Of a stretch of 64,000 nt of DNA, positions 33,833 through 46,798 are shown in pieces. Source of the stretch: Tubulanus polymorphus (Eukaryota; Nemertea; Palaeonemertea; Tubulaniformes; Tubulanidae). Position 1 is the first letter of the stretch; each line of letters begins with the position of its first letter. Both the position numbers and the translations under genes were made by a program. Below the pieces are notes generated by a model. The model was given only the letters and a program-made list of their open reading frames with translations, did not search any database and was not told where the DNA came from. The stretch is from contig NC_134027.1 in the NCBI RefSeq assembly GCF_964204645.1, forward strand, positions 12,390,485 through 12,454,484, in the 5' to 3' direction.

Positions 33833-35986
33833 GTAAGTAACTAACGCCGGCCACACTGTATTTGAAATCTGGAGTTTTATGAATAGATACCCGCCTTCCT
33901 ACGCATTCAGTATTAAATTATTTGATGTTGAATTCCTATCCTTGAGACAGGATAAAAATAGTTGCTACTTATCTCATCTTCTGTGCATCCCTGTTTTGTG
34001 TTCATTGTAAAGACAAATTTGAACAAATTGACTAATACAATGCGAATTTTTTTAATTGAATGAACATGCATGTTTTGATAAGAGTAGTTGTTATCATCAA
34101 CTATGGTCTAAAAGTGTTCATTATTCTCATCACAATTTCACAATACGCTGTGTGCAGTTATGTTGCATGGCGATAGAATCTGAACCCGGAAAATGGAATA
34201 TTCTATTTGGTCGAAAGAAGAAATTAGTGCAGCCAGTGAATTATCTGAATTTAGATGAATCTCTGTGCGCTGTCATCTCTCTCAACAGCTTTGTCGTGTC
34301 TGCCACACGACGTTGATATTGATCATTTGAAATGTCATAGTTCATTTCAAATCTTACATTCTCGCATCCTCGTATATTGCAAGCGTGTTATTCCATGTAT
34401 CGCAGTTCTTCTCATGCGTCAATAATGTCGACTCCATTTCACTTTCAAGTATTCATATCCTGATATTATTGTTGGTGTTCAGGTTGATAGACAATTCGAA
34501 CTTACTTATAACGAGCCATCACGAACTGTAGCTACATTTATACAAGGAGTTAGATTCAGTATTTAGTGATCAGTGGACCTAGTTTTATAGTTCTCAGCTA
34601 TGATTTTAGTCTAGGTTTGAACTATTGGAAGTGCACTAGTTTTAACTCTTGAGCCTATGGAACTAAAAGAAACGATAACATGAGAACTTTTATTGATATT
34701 ATTGATATCTTAAAAAAATAGCAAATATATTTTCAACAATAAATGATATAAATGATAAATTATTAAATCGTATAATATTAAGGATCAAATTATATAAAAT
34801 TAAGGCTCAATAAAGTTATTTTGAATTTGAACATCGATTATTGAATCGAATTGACCAGAAACCAGTCTAGCCCCGATATACTGGTGACGTAGTGCACAAC
34901 CTCGAAAAGATTTATCTAATCAAAAAGAAATAAGAGAATATGAAATATATTTGATTACAAAATAAACGCCAAAATTCACAATTGTAATTGTTACTTATTT
35001 TGAAACACCGATATTGATTGACCTAGTACATATTGACTCACACCTTAAATAACGAAAAGCAGGTATCGATATATATAAGAATTATTGTAACGGCTATCAC
35101 AGCGTCCAAAAAATATTCAAGACCTATTCGAGGCATATTAGATAGTGAGGTCGATAGTAAAAATGTTGTTAGGGTTGAAGGGTTTGTAGCATTAAATTGT
35201 GTTTTTTCTTGTCCAGCTCTTGCTGAAATCTTGCATGCAATTGGTATTGAAAATCGGTTTCATTGTCACGTAAATTCTTACGACGGAATACCCTTAAGCC
35301 CTCACTTAAGCGTCACTCATCTCTTCTTGCTTATCCTGTCACTTTGGATACAATTCCATCAATGCTGTTGCGGTCTTCCTTTTCAAATAGTTGTCGATCC
35401 TAACAGTAAGCTAGCTGTCTAGATTTACATTGATTGTTTATTGTGTGTTTGCTTGGTTGTCCTATGAATAAGATCAAATTCAAGTGATCCCAGCTCTTCC
35501 TTGTGCTTTAACTGATGGGATCAATGTCTCTTCGGGGACTCTGGACCGCATTCTTCTCCAGTCTTTCAATGTTAAGCATTTTACCACTAAGAAAAATGAT
35601 AGATTTCGATCAGTTTCATTGATTTGTTTTTCGCTGTTCTTAGAAGATAATGCTACCTGTAATGATAGTAATGATAGATTTTGATATATCGTTTTGTGTG
35701 TTCTGAAATAACTTTCTTGAATGCGTTGAATAAACATCCGTTCACCGGTGCAAGATCTGAAAATAGAACACGCTCAAATATTCAGCGAGTCATTTAGTCA
35801 TGAAGTTCTTACAGATAATAACGAAGATTAATGGAGAGTTGCCTACTTTCCCTGTTTTTATTTAGAAATCGGGATTGTCATTCTTATTTGTTTGATTTGA
35901 TTTGAATTGCTTAATGGTTGATGGTTATTTAGTGTCTGTTACAATCCTATTGCACCTACCAGGAACAAAATGGTTATTTGATTTTG

Positions 35987-36312
35987 TGGAGCGGTGTGGC
36001 CGAGTGGTTACAGTTTTGAGCTCTGGTAAGCCAGGTCGTGGGTTCGAACCCCTTACAATACTGTTTTTCAGGCAAGACGCTTATCCTCATTGCCTCTCTC
36101 CACCCGGGAGTAGATGGGTACCTGGCCTGATAGATAACTCCTGAGCGTTTGTTAGCCACTCGGTGTTACTACTCCCCAGGAAGAGATGACTGATACATGT
36201 TATAGTATTAGAAAAACAGCTGGGGTAATAATGCCGGAAATGTTAAGCGCTCTAAGCAGCTTCCTGGATTTAGCGCTATATAAGACCATATTATTATACT
36301 TTTATCATTATT
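35987..36312 (+). mobile_element. tRNA-derived SINE
   Basis: The head is tRNA-like, with an A box TGGCCGAGTGG at 35997-36007 and a B box GGTTCGAACCC at 36041-36051, as in tRNA-Leu or tRNA-Ser. The spacing and the sequence after the B box cannot close an acceptor stem, so it is not a functional tRNA. It continues with CTCTCTCCACCCGGGAGTAG, GTACCTGG and an end GCTCTAAGCAGCTTCCTGGA, TTTAGCGCTATATAAGACC, ATATTATTAT. This head-body-AT tail is typical of SINEs shared widely among invertebrates. Confidence 0.82.
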
Positions 36313-36689
36313 AAGTCGAAATACAGATAAACATGGATGGTCAGTCATATTTACAATATTTTACGGTCTATCATTGGAGCTTATTGTGTGTGATTTAAAT
36401 TAGACAGTAATTACTGTAAATACGTGCAAATGTCCTCATGAAAATGTGATTAAATGTCGATGAGTTGTTTAGTAAAATACTTAACAACTTAAATTGAGAA
36501 ATGAAGATTTCCACATGAAATAAGTGAAAATGTGAAGTGAAATTCACTTTGTATTTCTAATTGATACTTCACTTTCAAAGAAAAATTAAACACTCATTGG
36601 ATTGCTTATGACACGAGCTGTCTACTTTGTTTGATGTAGCTATATCATTTTAATTTGTTATGTGAGCATCGGTTCAAATACCAGTAACT

Positions 36690-36785
36690 GTAACTGACGT
36701 AAGCGGGGAAGCAACTGGCGGGAAATCATATCCCGCTAATCGGACTCAGTTGCTGGAACTCGAAGCGGAGCTGACATAAATGTGA
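36690..36785. repeat. Fragment related to the Harbinger-like MITE
   Basis: GACGTAAGCGGGGAAGCAAC, TGGCGGG and CTCAGTTGCTGG, GCTGACATAAATG resemble the arm modules of 25149-25940 in shortened form, with arms in opposite orientation. Confidence 0.4.
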
Positions 36786-37069
36786 AAATTTTGTTGAGGT
36801 ATTATTTCTTGATGTAGGCGATCTATTAGTGAATTTTTATTGACTTTTGCGTTAGTTAAGTCCATATTTTCGTCAACTTACTGATTTCCAACTTTTGAAA
36901 GCAAAAGCGGAAGCAAAATAACTTTTGAAATTCAATGAATATTCCACCGAAGTAGTAAAACTTTCGAAGCGTGGATTTTATGCTATTCAAGCTCATAGTA
37001 ATTCATTAACTAATTACAAAGTTGATTTTTATCTCTTCGATTTTGTAGCTCTAGTTCTATTGTGGAGGA

Positions 37070-37304
37070 GCATCATTGCCATTGGCACGGATCAGGCTCG
37101 GGCCAAATTTGGCCCGTGCCTAATTAGAGAGCGCGTTCGCACGCAAACCATTCACTCGATACTAAACAATGCTCAAAGAAAGCGAAGTGGATCATTTCCG
37201 GTGCCAGTTGCAATTCAAACGCAATCATTTGTCTGGTGCTAAAATTTGGCTCGGACCTGGTCCGACGTTTTTGGTCGGGCCAAAAATGCTCGTGTGATCG
37301 CAGC
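37070..37304 (+). mobile_element. TA-target GCCGCGATCACAC MITE, diverged copy
   Basis: It aligns with 46541-46798 through GGATCAGGCTCGGGCCAAAT, CTAATTAGAGAGCGCG and CCATTCACTCGATACTAAAC, and ends CGTGTGATCGCAGC followed by TA. The left terminus is worn. The open frame here has no counterpart in the other copies beyond the shared repeat. Confidence 0.75.
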
Positions 37305-40300
37305 TATTGACTATTGCTGCTTAGCAGTGATGAGATCAATACGTTCACATTGGCAATGTCGCTTTCATAGACTGAATATTGTCGGGAACAGATTGGCCTT
37401 TTTACTGCATATCCACACATTTTTGGAAGTTATCTTTCTTTGACGACCTCTTAGAGCACTGCCCTGGATTTTGCTTGCCTCAGATAGGTTTTATCATTCT
37501 GCAAGATCTGTGGCTAAAAAATACGTTGCAAATAATCAATAATCAGAGACCTATATCAACTTTGATGTTGATGAACTTCGTCAAACAAGTCAACAGACAG
37601 TAAGCCATAAAATCGTTGGTGGTAAACTTACAATCGGATAGGCCTATGGCTTTTTCACTGAGAACCTTAGCGCCAGTGATTTCAATATGTGATTTCAGCA
37701 TATACACTAACACGATGAATATCCTATCCGGAAGTTGTTAACACCCACCCAGTCCCGTTACAACTGAACTTATGGATATCTTGGTGAGTAAACTTTGTAG
37801 TGTCCTAGAAATTGAAGAACTACCAGCCTCTGATTGATTTAATTATCGTCTTACCTGGTTGTTTCATTAAAGAATACCCAACCCCTCCCATTACTATTAG
37901 ACTAAGATGTCAGCAATGATGATTTAAAACATTTTTTCTAGGTCAGTAATATGTCTCTCTAATTACGATTCCTAAATACTTGAATGTCTATTATAAGAAT
38001 TTTTTGCTCGTTTGAAAGAATTACCATGTTGATGTAGCCTTGTTCTAGATTGTAATGACTTCAGTGGAGGGTGAATTGTCCAAGAAATAGCGCATAGTTA
38101 CCAAGTGTGCCTGTTTGAAAGTTTCATTCCATTATGTCGATAATCCCTGCATAGCTGATGATATACTGATGGGTATAGGTGTGTATAGTAAGCACTCCTC
38201 CTGTTTTAGCCAGATTTCCATAAGGTTAAAGACCAGTCCAGTCCAGTATTCTTTAGAGTACACACTCCCAGGTTTATCACTCCCACTTTCATCAGTTTGC
38301 CGTGTTGATAAAGTCACCATCAATTTGTCACACAATCACGATATGGTGTATAATCATGTTACTTCTCTCAGGAGCTGATTGGTTATCCTGCTTTGACTGG
38401 CCGGGTTTTGCTAGGTGATCACTGTTCAAACTTTTCTGGCAAGTCCTGGCCAACTAAACCATCAACTGGCAAGATATCAAAAATTTTTTCTGATGCCATC
38501 ATATGTGGCAAATAGGCACTGTTTTCAGTGCACACTTTTCCAAATTTTTGCCAATTTTCATTCAACTTGTAGCTGCATTCACGCTACTTTATTTAGAACG
38601 GTTAGAATTTGTTCTGTTCCAATTTAGAATTGAAAAAAGCAATCATACATTCAAAAATTCATAACATGAAATTGTGCATTCTGATATTATATGTTGCCTA
38701 TCAGGTTTCATGATATTCATTCATATCCTGTTGTTCCATTCCAAATGCTTATCAGTGTGATAACATTTTATAAGATATGAAGATTTTTTAATCAAGCTGT
38801 GTTGCAGATATGTAGCCAATGGAATGATACATCCCTTGGCAAAGTTTCAAGGTCACATGATTCTACCCCTGGCAACAAAACTGATATGAATGATGATAAT
38901 GATGTCACTGACGGCAGTATTTAAATTTTGAAAATTGTGAAGATGTGTTGCAGTATGTGGTCCATGGCTTCCAGGGGAGAGTGTATTGCGGGCATTGTAA
39001 GTCTAGTTTACACACAAAAGTACCATGAGTAATATGTCAAACTATCATTCATTATGTTGGCAAATCAGTCAGTCAGATTCATGAACTGATCAGGTCTCAG
39101 ATGAACTTCTAGAAGGCACACCTGCACGTTCTATTGAGTTTTGGGTTCTAGGGGTGCTCCCCTAGAAATTCTTTAAAAATCAGATGCATAGAGGTGCAAT
39201 TTCATGATTTTGGATCTACACAATGTAGGTAGGCCTATGAAATTTGTTCAGTTAATAGAATAACTAGTCGCATAAAATCCATCGCTACATTTTCCCGCAA
39301 TTAAGCCTAAGTTTGGAATATTTTGAATGAGAAGTAACAAAAAAGTGTCATCAATGAATGAATATCTTTAGATAGTTGCTCAAATTTTTTCAGGCTGACA
39401 TAAAGGTGGGACTTCATCAACTATGTAAATTGCGATCTTTATGTCCTAGCACTTAAACTTCTCTGAGGGACAAGTGTCCTTTCAAGGCTATCTTAGCCTT
39501 TCTATCTGCTGATATCTGTTATGGCTGTATATATATATTGATTGAAAGCGACAAACTTTTCATCACTCTGACTGTCACATTCACAGGCAGGTGGCTTATA
39601 CCATCACAACCACGACAACCGCTACTACCACCGTGCTGCTCTGACAAGATTTGATAAGTTTCTTGATTGATCAATCTGTATCTGCAGTTCTATAAATAAC
39701 CGTACTCTGAAATTAGATTTTCGTTCATTCGTTTGCTGACACATACGTATCATTCATCCTGGCAGCAGACTCAGTATAGAATTTCAATAATGGTTGCACC
39801 GTATGTGTCACCAAGATGCCATCCTTTGCAGCTAGATTATTCTATAATTAGAATTTTTTTTGGGCAGTCTTTCAGTTTTCAATGATCTTCCCTGCATGTA
39901 ATCTGTAAAATTGACCTGGTGGTTTTAGCTAGTATCATCTTAAGCCTAGCGCACGCAGCAAGACATGAGCCACAAACAGAAATGCTTTTCTCGCTTGTTT
40001 TATGGCTGTATTTTGTGTTCAATTGCTGGCGAACTGAGGCATTGGAATATATCAACACAAGTCGGTTTTGGCTTTCGGATTTATGGCTTTACTGGGTACG
40101 CAAGTTGTTACACAAGATATCAGTCAATCCTCTTTTATCAGTGACATTTTATCACAAAAACAGAGTAGTTTATATGTAGTGGTTAATATTTCAGCAAAAT
40201 AGATTCGATGGAGATATTTTACCTGATGAACTTTTTGCATGGCGTTGTAGTTTAAAGACAGGAACTGCTGAAGCAAAGTTTCATTTGGAGTCCACCACAT

Positions 40301-41463
40301 TAAGCAGATGCTTTACTCCAATTTCATAGAACAGCCAGCAGACCATTAAAAGTAATTGATTGATGAAATAAAATCCAGAAGATTTTATTGCTACAGATTT
40401 GAAAAAGCTCCAGTACTTTGCAGCATCGGACAATGTTCAGAGCATCATCATTTCTCAATTTCAAATTTTATGATTCCTATAAATCAAATTTGAATTGTTC
40501 TCTATTTGAGGTAGGAATGAGTAGGCCAGCTCATGAGTGCTCGGGGATATTTTATGTTGCAATGTTTTATATGATTAAAATCAGCAAATGGATATTTTTA
40601 TGTTAACACCTTATTGCAATCTGTTGTTTTCATATTTCTTTCTCCGGCCAAAAGATAATTTTCCATTCTTAACTTGGCTTCTTTAAAACCATTCGGCCAA
40701 AAAGCCAAGTTGCTGATGGCTAAAGCTGTATTTTGTATCCCAAAGTTGGATTATTTACAGATCGAACTACGCATTAAAGCCTGGTAGAATGATGAAAAAA
40801 ATGTTTTAATCATATACACTGAACATTTGAATAGATAATGTTGTATCCATGTTAGGGTTGAATACATTTTATTGACCAGGGTTCGGTTTCATAGACATAG
40901 AATAATTTGGTGCTAGCAATAAGGGTTATTCTGGGTATCAAATAGATTCCCTGGGAATAATTAGTGCTAGCACCAAATTTCAACTGAGTGCCAAGGAGGC
41001 CTACGATTTTCATTTCAAACCTAAATCAATTGTAACTAATCGATGTTTTCAGTGTGCTGTACTATGAAGAAAAGAAATGGAACGTTTAGTGCTTTATGTT
41101 AGAATGTATTGAAACAATGTCAATATGGATAAGATTCCTAGCTCTGTTGAAGCTGTATGCATTAAACTTACATGCCTTATTTGGTCAATGGACTGGAAAT
41201 TTGAGTATGTGTCAAGAGCTGAAATTTATTGCATATGCGGTATGATCTTCATCTGAACATGTTTTAGAGATACGTAGTTGATGGTTTAATTTCTTGTTTG
41301 ATCGACTATTTTTTGTCGCAAAGGCGCAGATAACTTCAGTGCTGTAATCAAATAATGTAATGAATTGCTTGGCAAAGGAATGGAAGATTCATTGAATGAA
41401 TCTTGACATGCTTTTAATCTTTTAATCTACAAAGTTTGTTCTCATCCAGTGGCAAACCCCTAA

Positions 41464-41808
41464 GGGGCTGTCCATAAAAGATGTCAACACAAAATATAGA
41501 AAATATGACCCCCTCCCCCTATGTCCACGTAAAATCCATATCAGCTTGACCCCCCTCCCCCTTGTCCAACGGACAGTGGGGTTTAAGTTTCACATTTGAT
41601 AAGGATTTGATGCAGCATAAAAAAACTTAACTTTTATTAACGTATTTAAATTTATTCCCTTAACCTGGTATTATAAGATGTCCCTAAACTAGTGACCTCT
41701 TCTTTCAAGATGGACATCCATATCAGAGGACCCCCCTTGTCCACTAAAGTCCAAAAAATCTAAAATCCCCTCCCTCCTACAGCGTGGATGCCTTTTATGT
41801 ACGGCCCC
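41464..41808. mobile_element. 345-bp Harbinger-like MITE
   Basis: The left end is GGGGCTGTCCATAAAAGATG and the right end reads inverted as GGGGCCGTACATAAAAGGCA. TAA flanks both sides (41461-41463 and 41809-41811), as expected for PIF/Harbinger. The inside has CCCCCTCCCCCTATGTCC blocks repeated in both arms. It has no coding capacity. Confidence 0.78.
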
Positions 41809-42799
41809 TAATGACTCGTGCATAACGCCGGGGAAATAACATCGGACTTACTAAAAAGGTCCTTTCTGGTGCGTAGGTACTTATGTTGAAGCTGAGATAA
41901 CTGATGGCTGATAGCTCAAATCCTTACCCTGTCCTACAGCGCTGCAGTAACCACATGGCATGGTGCATGTGTATCGGTTAATTTTGGCCACAGGTCCTAA
42001 TAGCAAGCCTTATGTCAATTTAAGGTTAGCACCAATTCCCATGTACCGATTCCAACTTGGAAGAAGCAAAATATATTCGACCATCATGACTATTGGCCTG
42101 TTATTTTGGTTTGACCCTAGTGAATTGAAGTAAGATGCTAATTTGCACAATAAAACTCTTTGTTTTCCCATTAAAAGTAATTCTGGAGGTCTTTCAGTGG
42201 GCTGGTTACATAAGTCAGTAAATCCTTTCTAGTTACCAGTAGCAGATTTAGATTGTCTCACATGCTTCATGATGATGTGCCTCTTTTTCGAAAAGTGTGC
42301 TTTTTCTTTGGTGAGGCAGTCAAAATTGGACCCTAGATCCGTCCCTGGTTACCAAGCCCATTATTACGGGGAGTTCTGGGGGGCTCAAAAAAGTCGAGGG
42401 AATGTGGGATGAGCTGATAATCTTACCTGAATGCAATAACCAATAGTATCTGCTGATAAACCTGATGTAATAAGCTATCGATGAATGTCAAATGATGACA
42501 TTCATTGCCTGGATACAGCCATTCAATGTTCCTGGACAATGATCTGTTGCCAGTGATACTAACAAGTGAATGGATAAATGTAGATCTACTCAAGGGTTTC
42601 TGACAGATGATTAGTATTCTCATCTTGTAGTTGACTACACTAATAGAAACACTTTCTATTACCTCTCCGGTCTCGACAAAAATCTACTTTCATAGTTATT
42701 CTCCCTCTTTCCCTGTCCTGCTTCTCTTTTTGTATGACATACGAATCCAAAGGCTCTACAAACCTGGAGCTTGATACAATTTGCGGCATGTCCAAGTCA

Positions 42800-43042
42800 G
42801 CATGTAGTAATTTTGGCTGACCTAAAACGTTAGACCAGGCCCGAGCCAAATCTTAGCACAGGACAAACGATTGTGTTTGAATTGCAACTGGTTCCAGAAA
42901 TAACTTAGCGTTGTTTGTGCATTGTTTCGATTGAGTGGTTTGTGTGTGAGTGAGCTTTCTAATTAGGCACGGGCCAAATTTGTCTCTGGCCTGATCTGTG
43001 CCAATTTGGCACTGGCCAAAATTGTCTCCGTGTGGTTGCAGC
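42800..43042 (-). mobile_element. TA-target MITE, minus-orientation interior
   Basis: The segment carries the family's interior in reverse (AATTAGGCACGGGCCAAATT, CAAACGATTGTGTTTGAATT) and ends CCGTGTGGTTGCAGC at 43042. The other end is degraded near 42800. Confidence 0.65.
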
Positions 43043-43578
43043 TTTTAACAAATAAGCTAGTAATGAATTTTGTCTATGATTTTCCCTAGATTTATTACAA
43101 AATTAATTCATTTGAACTTATTTGAATTTCTATATTCGCATACCAGTGGTGATTTTGACGAAAAAAAAACTTGTGTATTAATGCACAGATAAATGCAATG
43201 CCATACCCGTTTGCATGATAATAACACCATATACAGGTAGACCAGATTTTGTCGAATACGAGCAACATTGCATTGAAGTGCTGTGACTTGGTGATTGATC
43301 GATCCCTGCTGGCCTAGGCCATGTTGCGATAACTTTATCAAAAATGATATGTATGCTGGTTACATGCTAGTGACACGATGGTTTCGGCTATTTAGTTGAG
43401 GCTGCTGAGTGGTGTACTTGTGCGCACATCCAGTTCGCTAGTGCGAGACTACAGTTGTTAATGAAGTGTGTTAAGCAGGGGAAACACTAGGCAATTTTTC
43501 GAGGCTATTTAGTTGTCCGTAAATTCGTCTAGTTTGTCAGGGACGGTACTTGAAGAATTCCTTTGAAGAGATTCTAAG

Positions 43579-43860
43579 CTTCAAATTTTTTGTGGTTCAA
43601 TGCAAATGAAATTTTTCTGATGGTTAGACTTTGCAAGGCCACAGGCTTCTAGTTAGCTAATGACTACTCTAGAATACTATTCTAAGCTTGACTTAAAGAT
43701 AATTATGTATTATGTATTTGCTTCAAATTTTTTGTGGTTCAATGCAAATGAAATTTTTCTGATGGTTAGACTTTGCAAGGCCACAGGCTTCTAGTTAGCT
43801 AATGACTACTCTAGAATACTATTCTAAGCTTGACTTAAAGATAATTATGTATTATGTATT
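43579..43860 (+). repeat. Exact 141-bp tandem duplication
   Basis: The unit 43579-43719 (starting GCTTCAAATTTTTTGTGG) is repeated base for base at 43720-43860. No difference was seen between the copies. It is either a very recent duplication or an assembly artefact. Confidence 0.92.
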
Positions 43861-44674
43861 TGCTTTTCAGGGTTTCCTCTACCTACAGCTATTGAGCTGC
43901 AGGTAACATCATTCAGCTATTGAATTATTCTAAATGGCACTGAATAGCTCCATTTGCTCAGTTTTTTTATTTTCAGCAGCATCGATATTAGAAAATGATT
44001 AATTCATATGAACGTACATGTTTCCAACCTCTTCTGTCGTGAATGAGGCTCCTTTTCAAGTGTTACTGATGTTTTATTTGTTGCATATTTTGCTTATTCC
44101 AATAATAATGACTGTAAATGGATATTTCAGCATATACATCCCAACCTGAATTGAAATGGTTATGGTGTCAATTTCATACATAGTACATGTACATGTACAT
44201 ATATTGTGACGACTGGCGGGTGATCTGGAAGCCCATCTGAATTCTACTGTTTTGGACCAATTTACTCATAACTTGATTTGTGGATTTAAGATGGGAGGAT
44301 GATGTGCCTTAACATTTTGACTGATGTAAGCCAGAGTCGTGTTTGTGCGCGAAATAGGCATTTTGGGCGTTGATCCTGTTCTATAGTCTACAGTTTTGGG
44401 TCAATTTTTCTATGAATATTAGGAGGCCCTTCTTATTTAAGTCTTTAATAACCATAATCTTTGGAATTCAATTGTTTTCTTTTTCCAAACAATATCTTGT
44501 CCTCAATTCCCTAAACTCACCTAACTATGTGGTTACTCTATACTTTATATATGTACAAAGATGTGAGCAAAACTGGTAATTGATATTATTGCTCATAGAC
44601 TCATGACAAATAAATAAATTATTAATTCATAAACTGGCACTCTTCGATGATTGATTCAACACAAACTAATTAAT

Positions 44675-44927
44675 CAGGGGCGGATCTGGGATCTGATTCA
44701 GAGAAAGGTTTATCTCCAAAATAAAGCATATAATATAATTGTTTAAAAGGAGGGCATCCTGAAAGGAAACTGGTCGGGAAAACGTTTACTTATTTTTCGA
44801 AAGACAGAGAACAAGCTTATGAATCTAAACTGTTTATGTATCAGTTTCATATTTTTCATTTTTCCCTAGAATTTCAGGGCAGTAGGGGGTGCACATCCCC
44901 TGCACCCTCCACTTTGATCCGCCCCTG
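44675..44927. mobile_element. hAT-like MITE with CAGGGGCGGATC ends
   Basis: The left terminus is CAGGGGCGGATCTGGG and the right is TTTGATCCGCCCCTG, inverse to each other. CAGGGG ends are common in hAT MITEs, but no clear 8-bp target duplication was found, so the class is tentative. Confidence 0.6.
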
Positions 44928-45305
44928 ATAATCCAAATTAAACTGTTGTGGATCTACTAAGAACTTGTCCGCATGATAATATTCCATAGTCAAAATACAG
45001 TGTTTCTTGTGGGGGTATGGCATGATGGAAATGTGCTCTCTTGATTCATTAGATACAAATTACAAACATTTTCATCGACCAAGAGTATTGGCTATAGCAT
45101 AGCTCTAATTGGTTTTTGGCCTAATAGATTACTACATTAGGATATTTAGATATACAGTATTTTCCTGATGCCAGCTTGATGAAAGGGGTGGATTTGTTGT
45201 CGCACGCACCACAGGGCTTTAATTCATGCCAGTCTGTTACCCGGTTTTATTCCAACTGATTCCAATGGCATCACTTTTAATCATTTTCATTATTTGATTT
45301 TGTAG

Positions 45306-45365
45306 GATCTTGAAACATTGTCACAGGAAGTAATGCGACTCAGCGCTAAAGATGAAACCAAGTGA
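45306..45365 (+). CDS. GRIPAP1: GRIPAP1 last coding exon with stop
   Basis: The acceptor is GATTTTGTAG, entered in phase 0. The exon encodes DLETLSQEVMRLSAKDETK and then TGA. It corresponds to the DMEVLSQEIVRLSKE end of vertebrate GRASP-1, without the longer acidic tail some of those have. Confidence 0.95.
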   Translation, partial: DLETLSQEVMRLSAKDETK

Positions 45366-45406
45366 AAATCAAGCAACACAATCCGATTGAAATTCCTCGT
45401 AGTTTC

Positions 45407-45412
45407 AATAAA
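45407..45412 (+). terminator. Candidate GRIPAP1 polyadenylation signal
   Basis: An AATAAA lies 42 bp after the stop codon and is followed within about 30 bp by a GT/T-rich stretch (TTTGTGTTTATGG, TAGTTTTTTTGG). This would give a very short 3' UTR. A longer UTR using later signals cannot be excluded. Confidence 0.5.
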
Positions 45413-46540
45413 TTTGTGTTTATGGTAGTTTTTTTGGTAATTTTAGAACAAATGTAACATTGTTCAATTGTTTTGTTTTGGAGTCACCAATCGAGAGGTT
45501 CCGAAGGTGCTATCTAGAAAAAGAAGTGCAATAGTTGATATTGTCCTGCTAGAAGGCGTATGAGGTTCACTTGGTTCATTTAATTGAACCCATTCTGTAA
45601 AACCAGTATTTTGAGTGCTTATGTAACTCACTGAAGGATCTTTTCCGATTTACAGTCATTGGTATCTGTCAACTTTCTAGTTTATTTAGTGTTAACCTAG
45701 CAACTAAGATACACAGAATTGCTGAAAACATTAAGACCCTTAAAGCAGCACATTAAGTTTGTTCCAAAGTAATTCAGTCAAGACAATTAGTATGTATGTA
45801 AATGACAGTTAGGCTAACTGAATTTCATTTAGAAATATTTCATTCACTTTGCTCTTTTGAATACATGTATATTTTCATTCACGGGTGTATAAATTAAGTA
45901 CAGTAATGAATATTAGGTAAATTTTCATTAATATTCCGTCTACTACTCATATACATATCTAAATTTCATATTAGTTTTTGTTGAACTGATATTGGCAGTG
46001 GCTTAACTTTTTTGGCACGCCCAAAGGGATGATTTAAGTTATGTCTCACTTGAGAAGAATGTTATGAATATACTTGCTTAACTGTGATGATGACTGATGG
46101 AATTAATCGGTATATGATTAACAATCATATTCTGCATACAAATGGACCATAATTTCTGCACTGGATAAAGTCTGCATTAAACTAATTAAGCCACTTTAAC
46201 TCAATTGTTATTTGAAATGCAAGTATATTTGTGGAAGACTTGTATATCGGGTACGCAATAAGATTATCGTTTAACCATCAGCTTATAGTTATTGCATTAT
46301 TAGTAAATTGTGGACTTGGACACTACTTAGCACCAAGTAGCAGCAGCAGTGCCATATACTAATTACATTTTGATATATCTAATAAGTTTCAATATGTCTA
46401 ATTTATGTTATCTTTAACCCAAATTCAGTTTTCGTCTGTATATTGATGGTTTCAAAGGTTTTTTGACACGGCCTTAAACAATATCATAAAAAATCTTAGC
46501 AACGAATACTATTGAGCGACATATAAAAAGCTAGACATTA

Positions 46541-46798
46541 GCCGCGATCACACGGACAGGATTTGGCCCGGGCCAAATTGTCATGGATCAGACTCGGGCC
46601 AAATTTGGCCTGTGTCTAATTAGAGAGTGCATTCACACGCAAACCATTCACTCGATACTAAACAATGCTCAAACAAAGTGGAGTGGGTCATTTCCGGTGC
46701 CAGTTGCAATTCAAACGCAATCATTTGGCTCGGTCCTGGTCCGACTTTTTTTGTCGGGCCAAATTTGGCCAAAAATAAAATTCTTGTGTGATCGCGGC
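46541..46798 (+). mobile_element. TA-target MITE, complete copy
   Basis: The 258-bp element starts GCCGCGATCACACGGACAGG and ends CTTGTGTGATCGCGGC, a perfect 13-bp inverted repeat (GCCGCGATCACAC). TA precedes it; TG follows. Inside are several GGCCAAATTTGGCC-like palindromes. TA target choice suggests a Tc1/mariner-type source. No coding capacity. Confidence 0.82.

Larger units (their letters stand above)
33833..45305 (+). other. GRIPAP1 last intron: repeats, no gene seen
   Basis: Apart from the SINE, the MITEs and the 141-bp duplication listed separately, I see nothing coding. The 129-codon frame at 35033-35422 and the 86-codon frame at 39919-40179 show no domain, codon bias or splice context that I could support. 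34730-34840 ends in CAATAAAGTTATTTTGAATT, which resembles a retroposon tail. Confidence 0.55.
2008..45365 (+). other. GRIPAP1: GRIPAP1 (GRASP-1) gene, 3' part with 12 coding exons
   Basis: This is the overall gene entry; exons are listed separately. Twelve exons, each bounded by AG and GT and joined in consistent phase, give 416 residues ending at a TGA. The product is charged, heptad-rich coiled coil. Blocks typical of GRASP-1 are visible: GWLER in exon 3, KDLKRQLHSERKRAEKLQER in exon 7, SISSW in exon 9, a MAEDL...YVMESRID stretch over exons 10-11, and [10 protein letters not shown]...[22 protein letters not shown] at the end. In vertebrates GRASP-1 is a Rab4 effector of about 840 residues that links early and recycling endosomes, binds GRIP1 and syntaxin 13, and supports AMPA-receptor recycling; that role here is by homology. 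The N-terminal half lies left of the window. Introns reach 13.1 kb (20580-33677) and 11.5 kb (33833-45305) and are packed with repeats. Confidence 0.93.

Noticed and set aside
35033-35422. 129-codon plus-strand frame
   Set aside because: No domain or family resemblance, and it ends in intron sequence without splice sites supporting it.
35987-36060. tRNA gene (Leu/Ser-like A and B boxes)
   Set aside because: The acceptor stem cannot close and the unit continues into a SINE body and AT tail.
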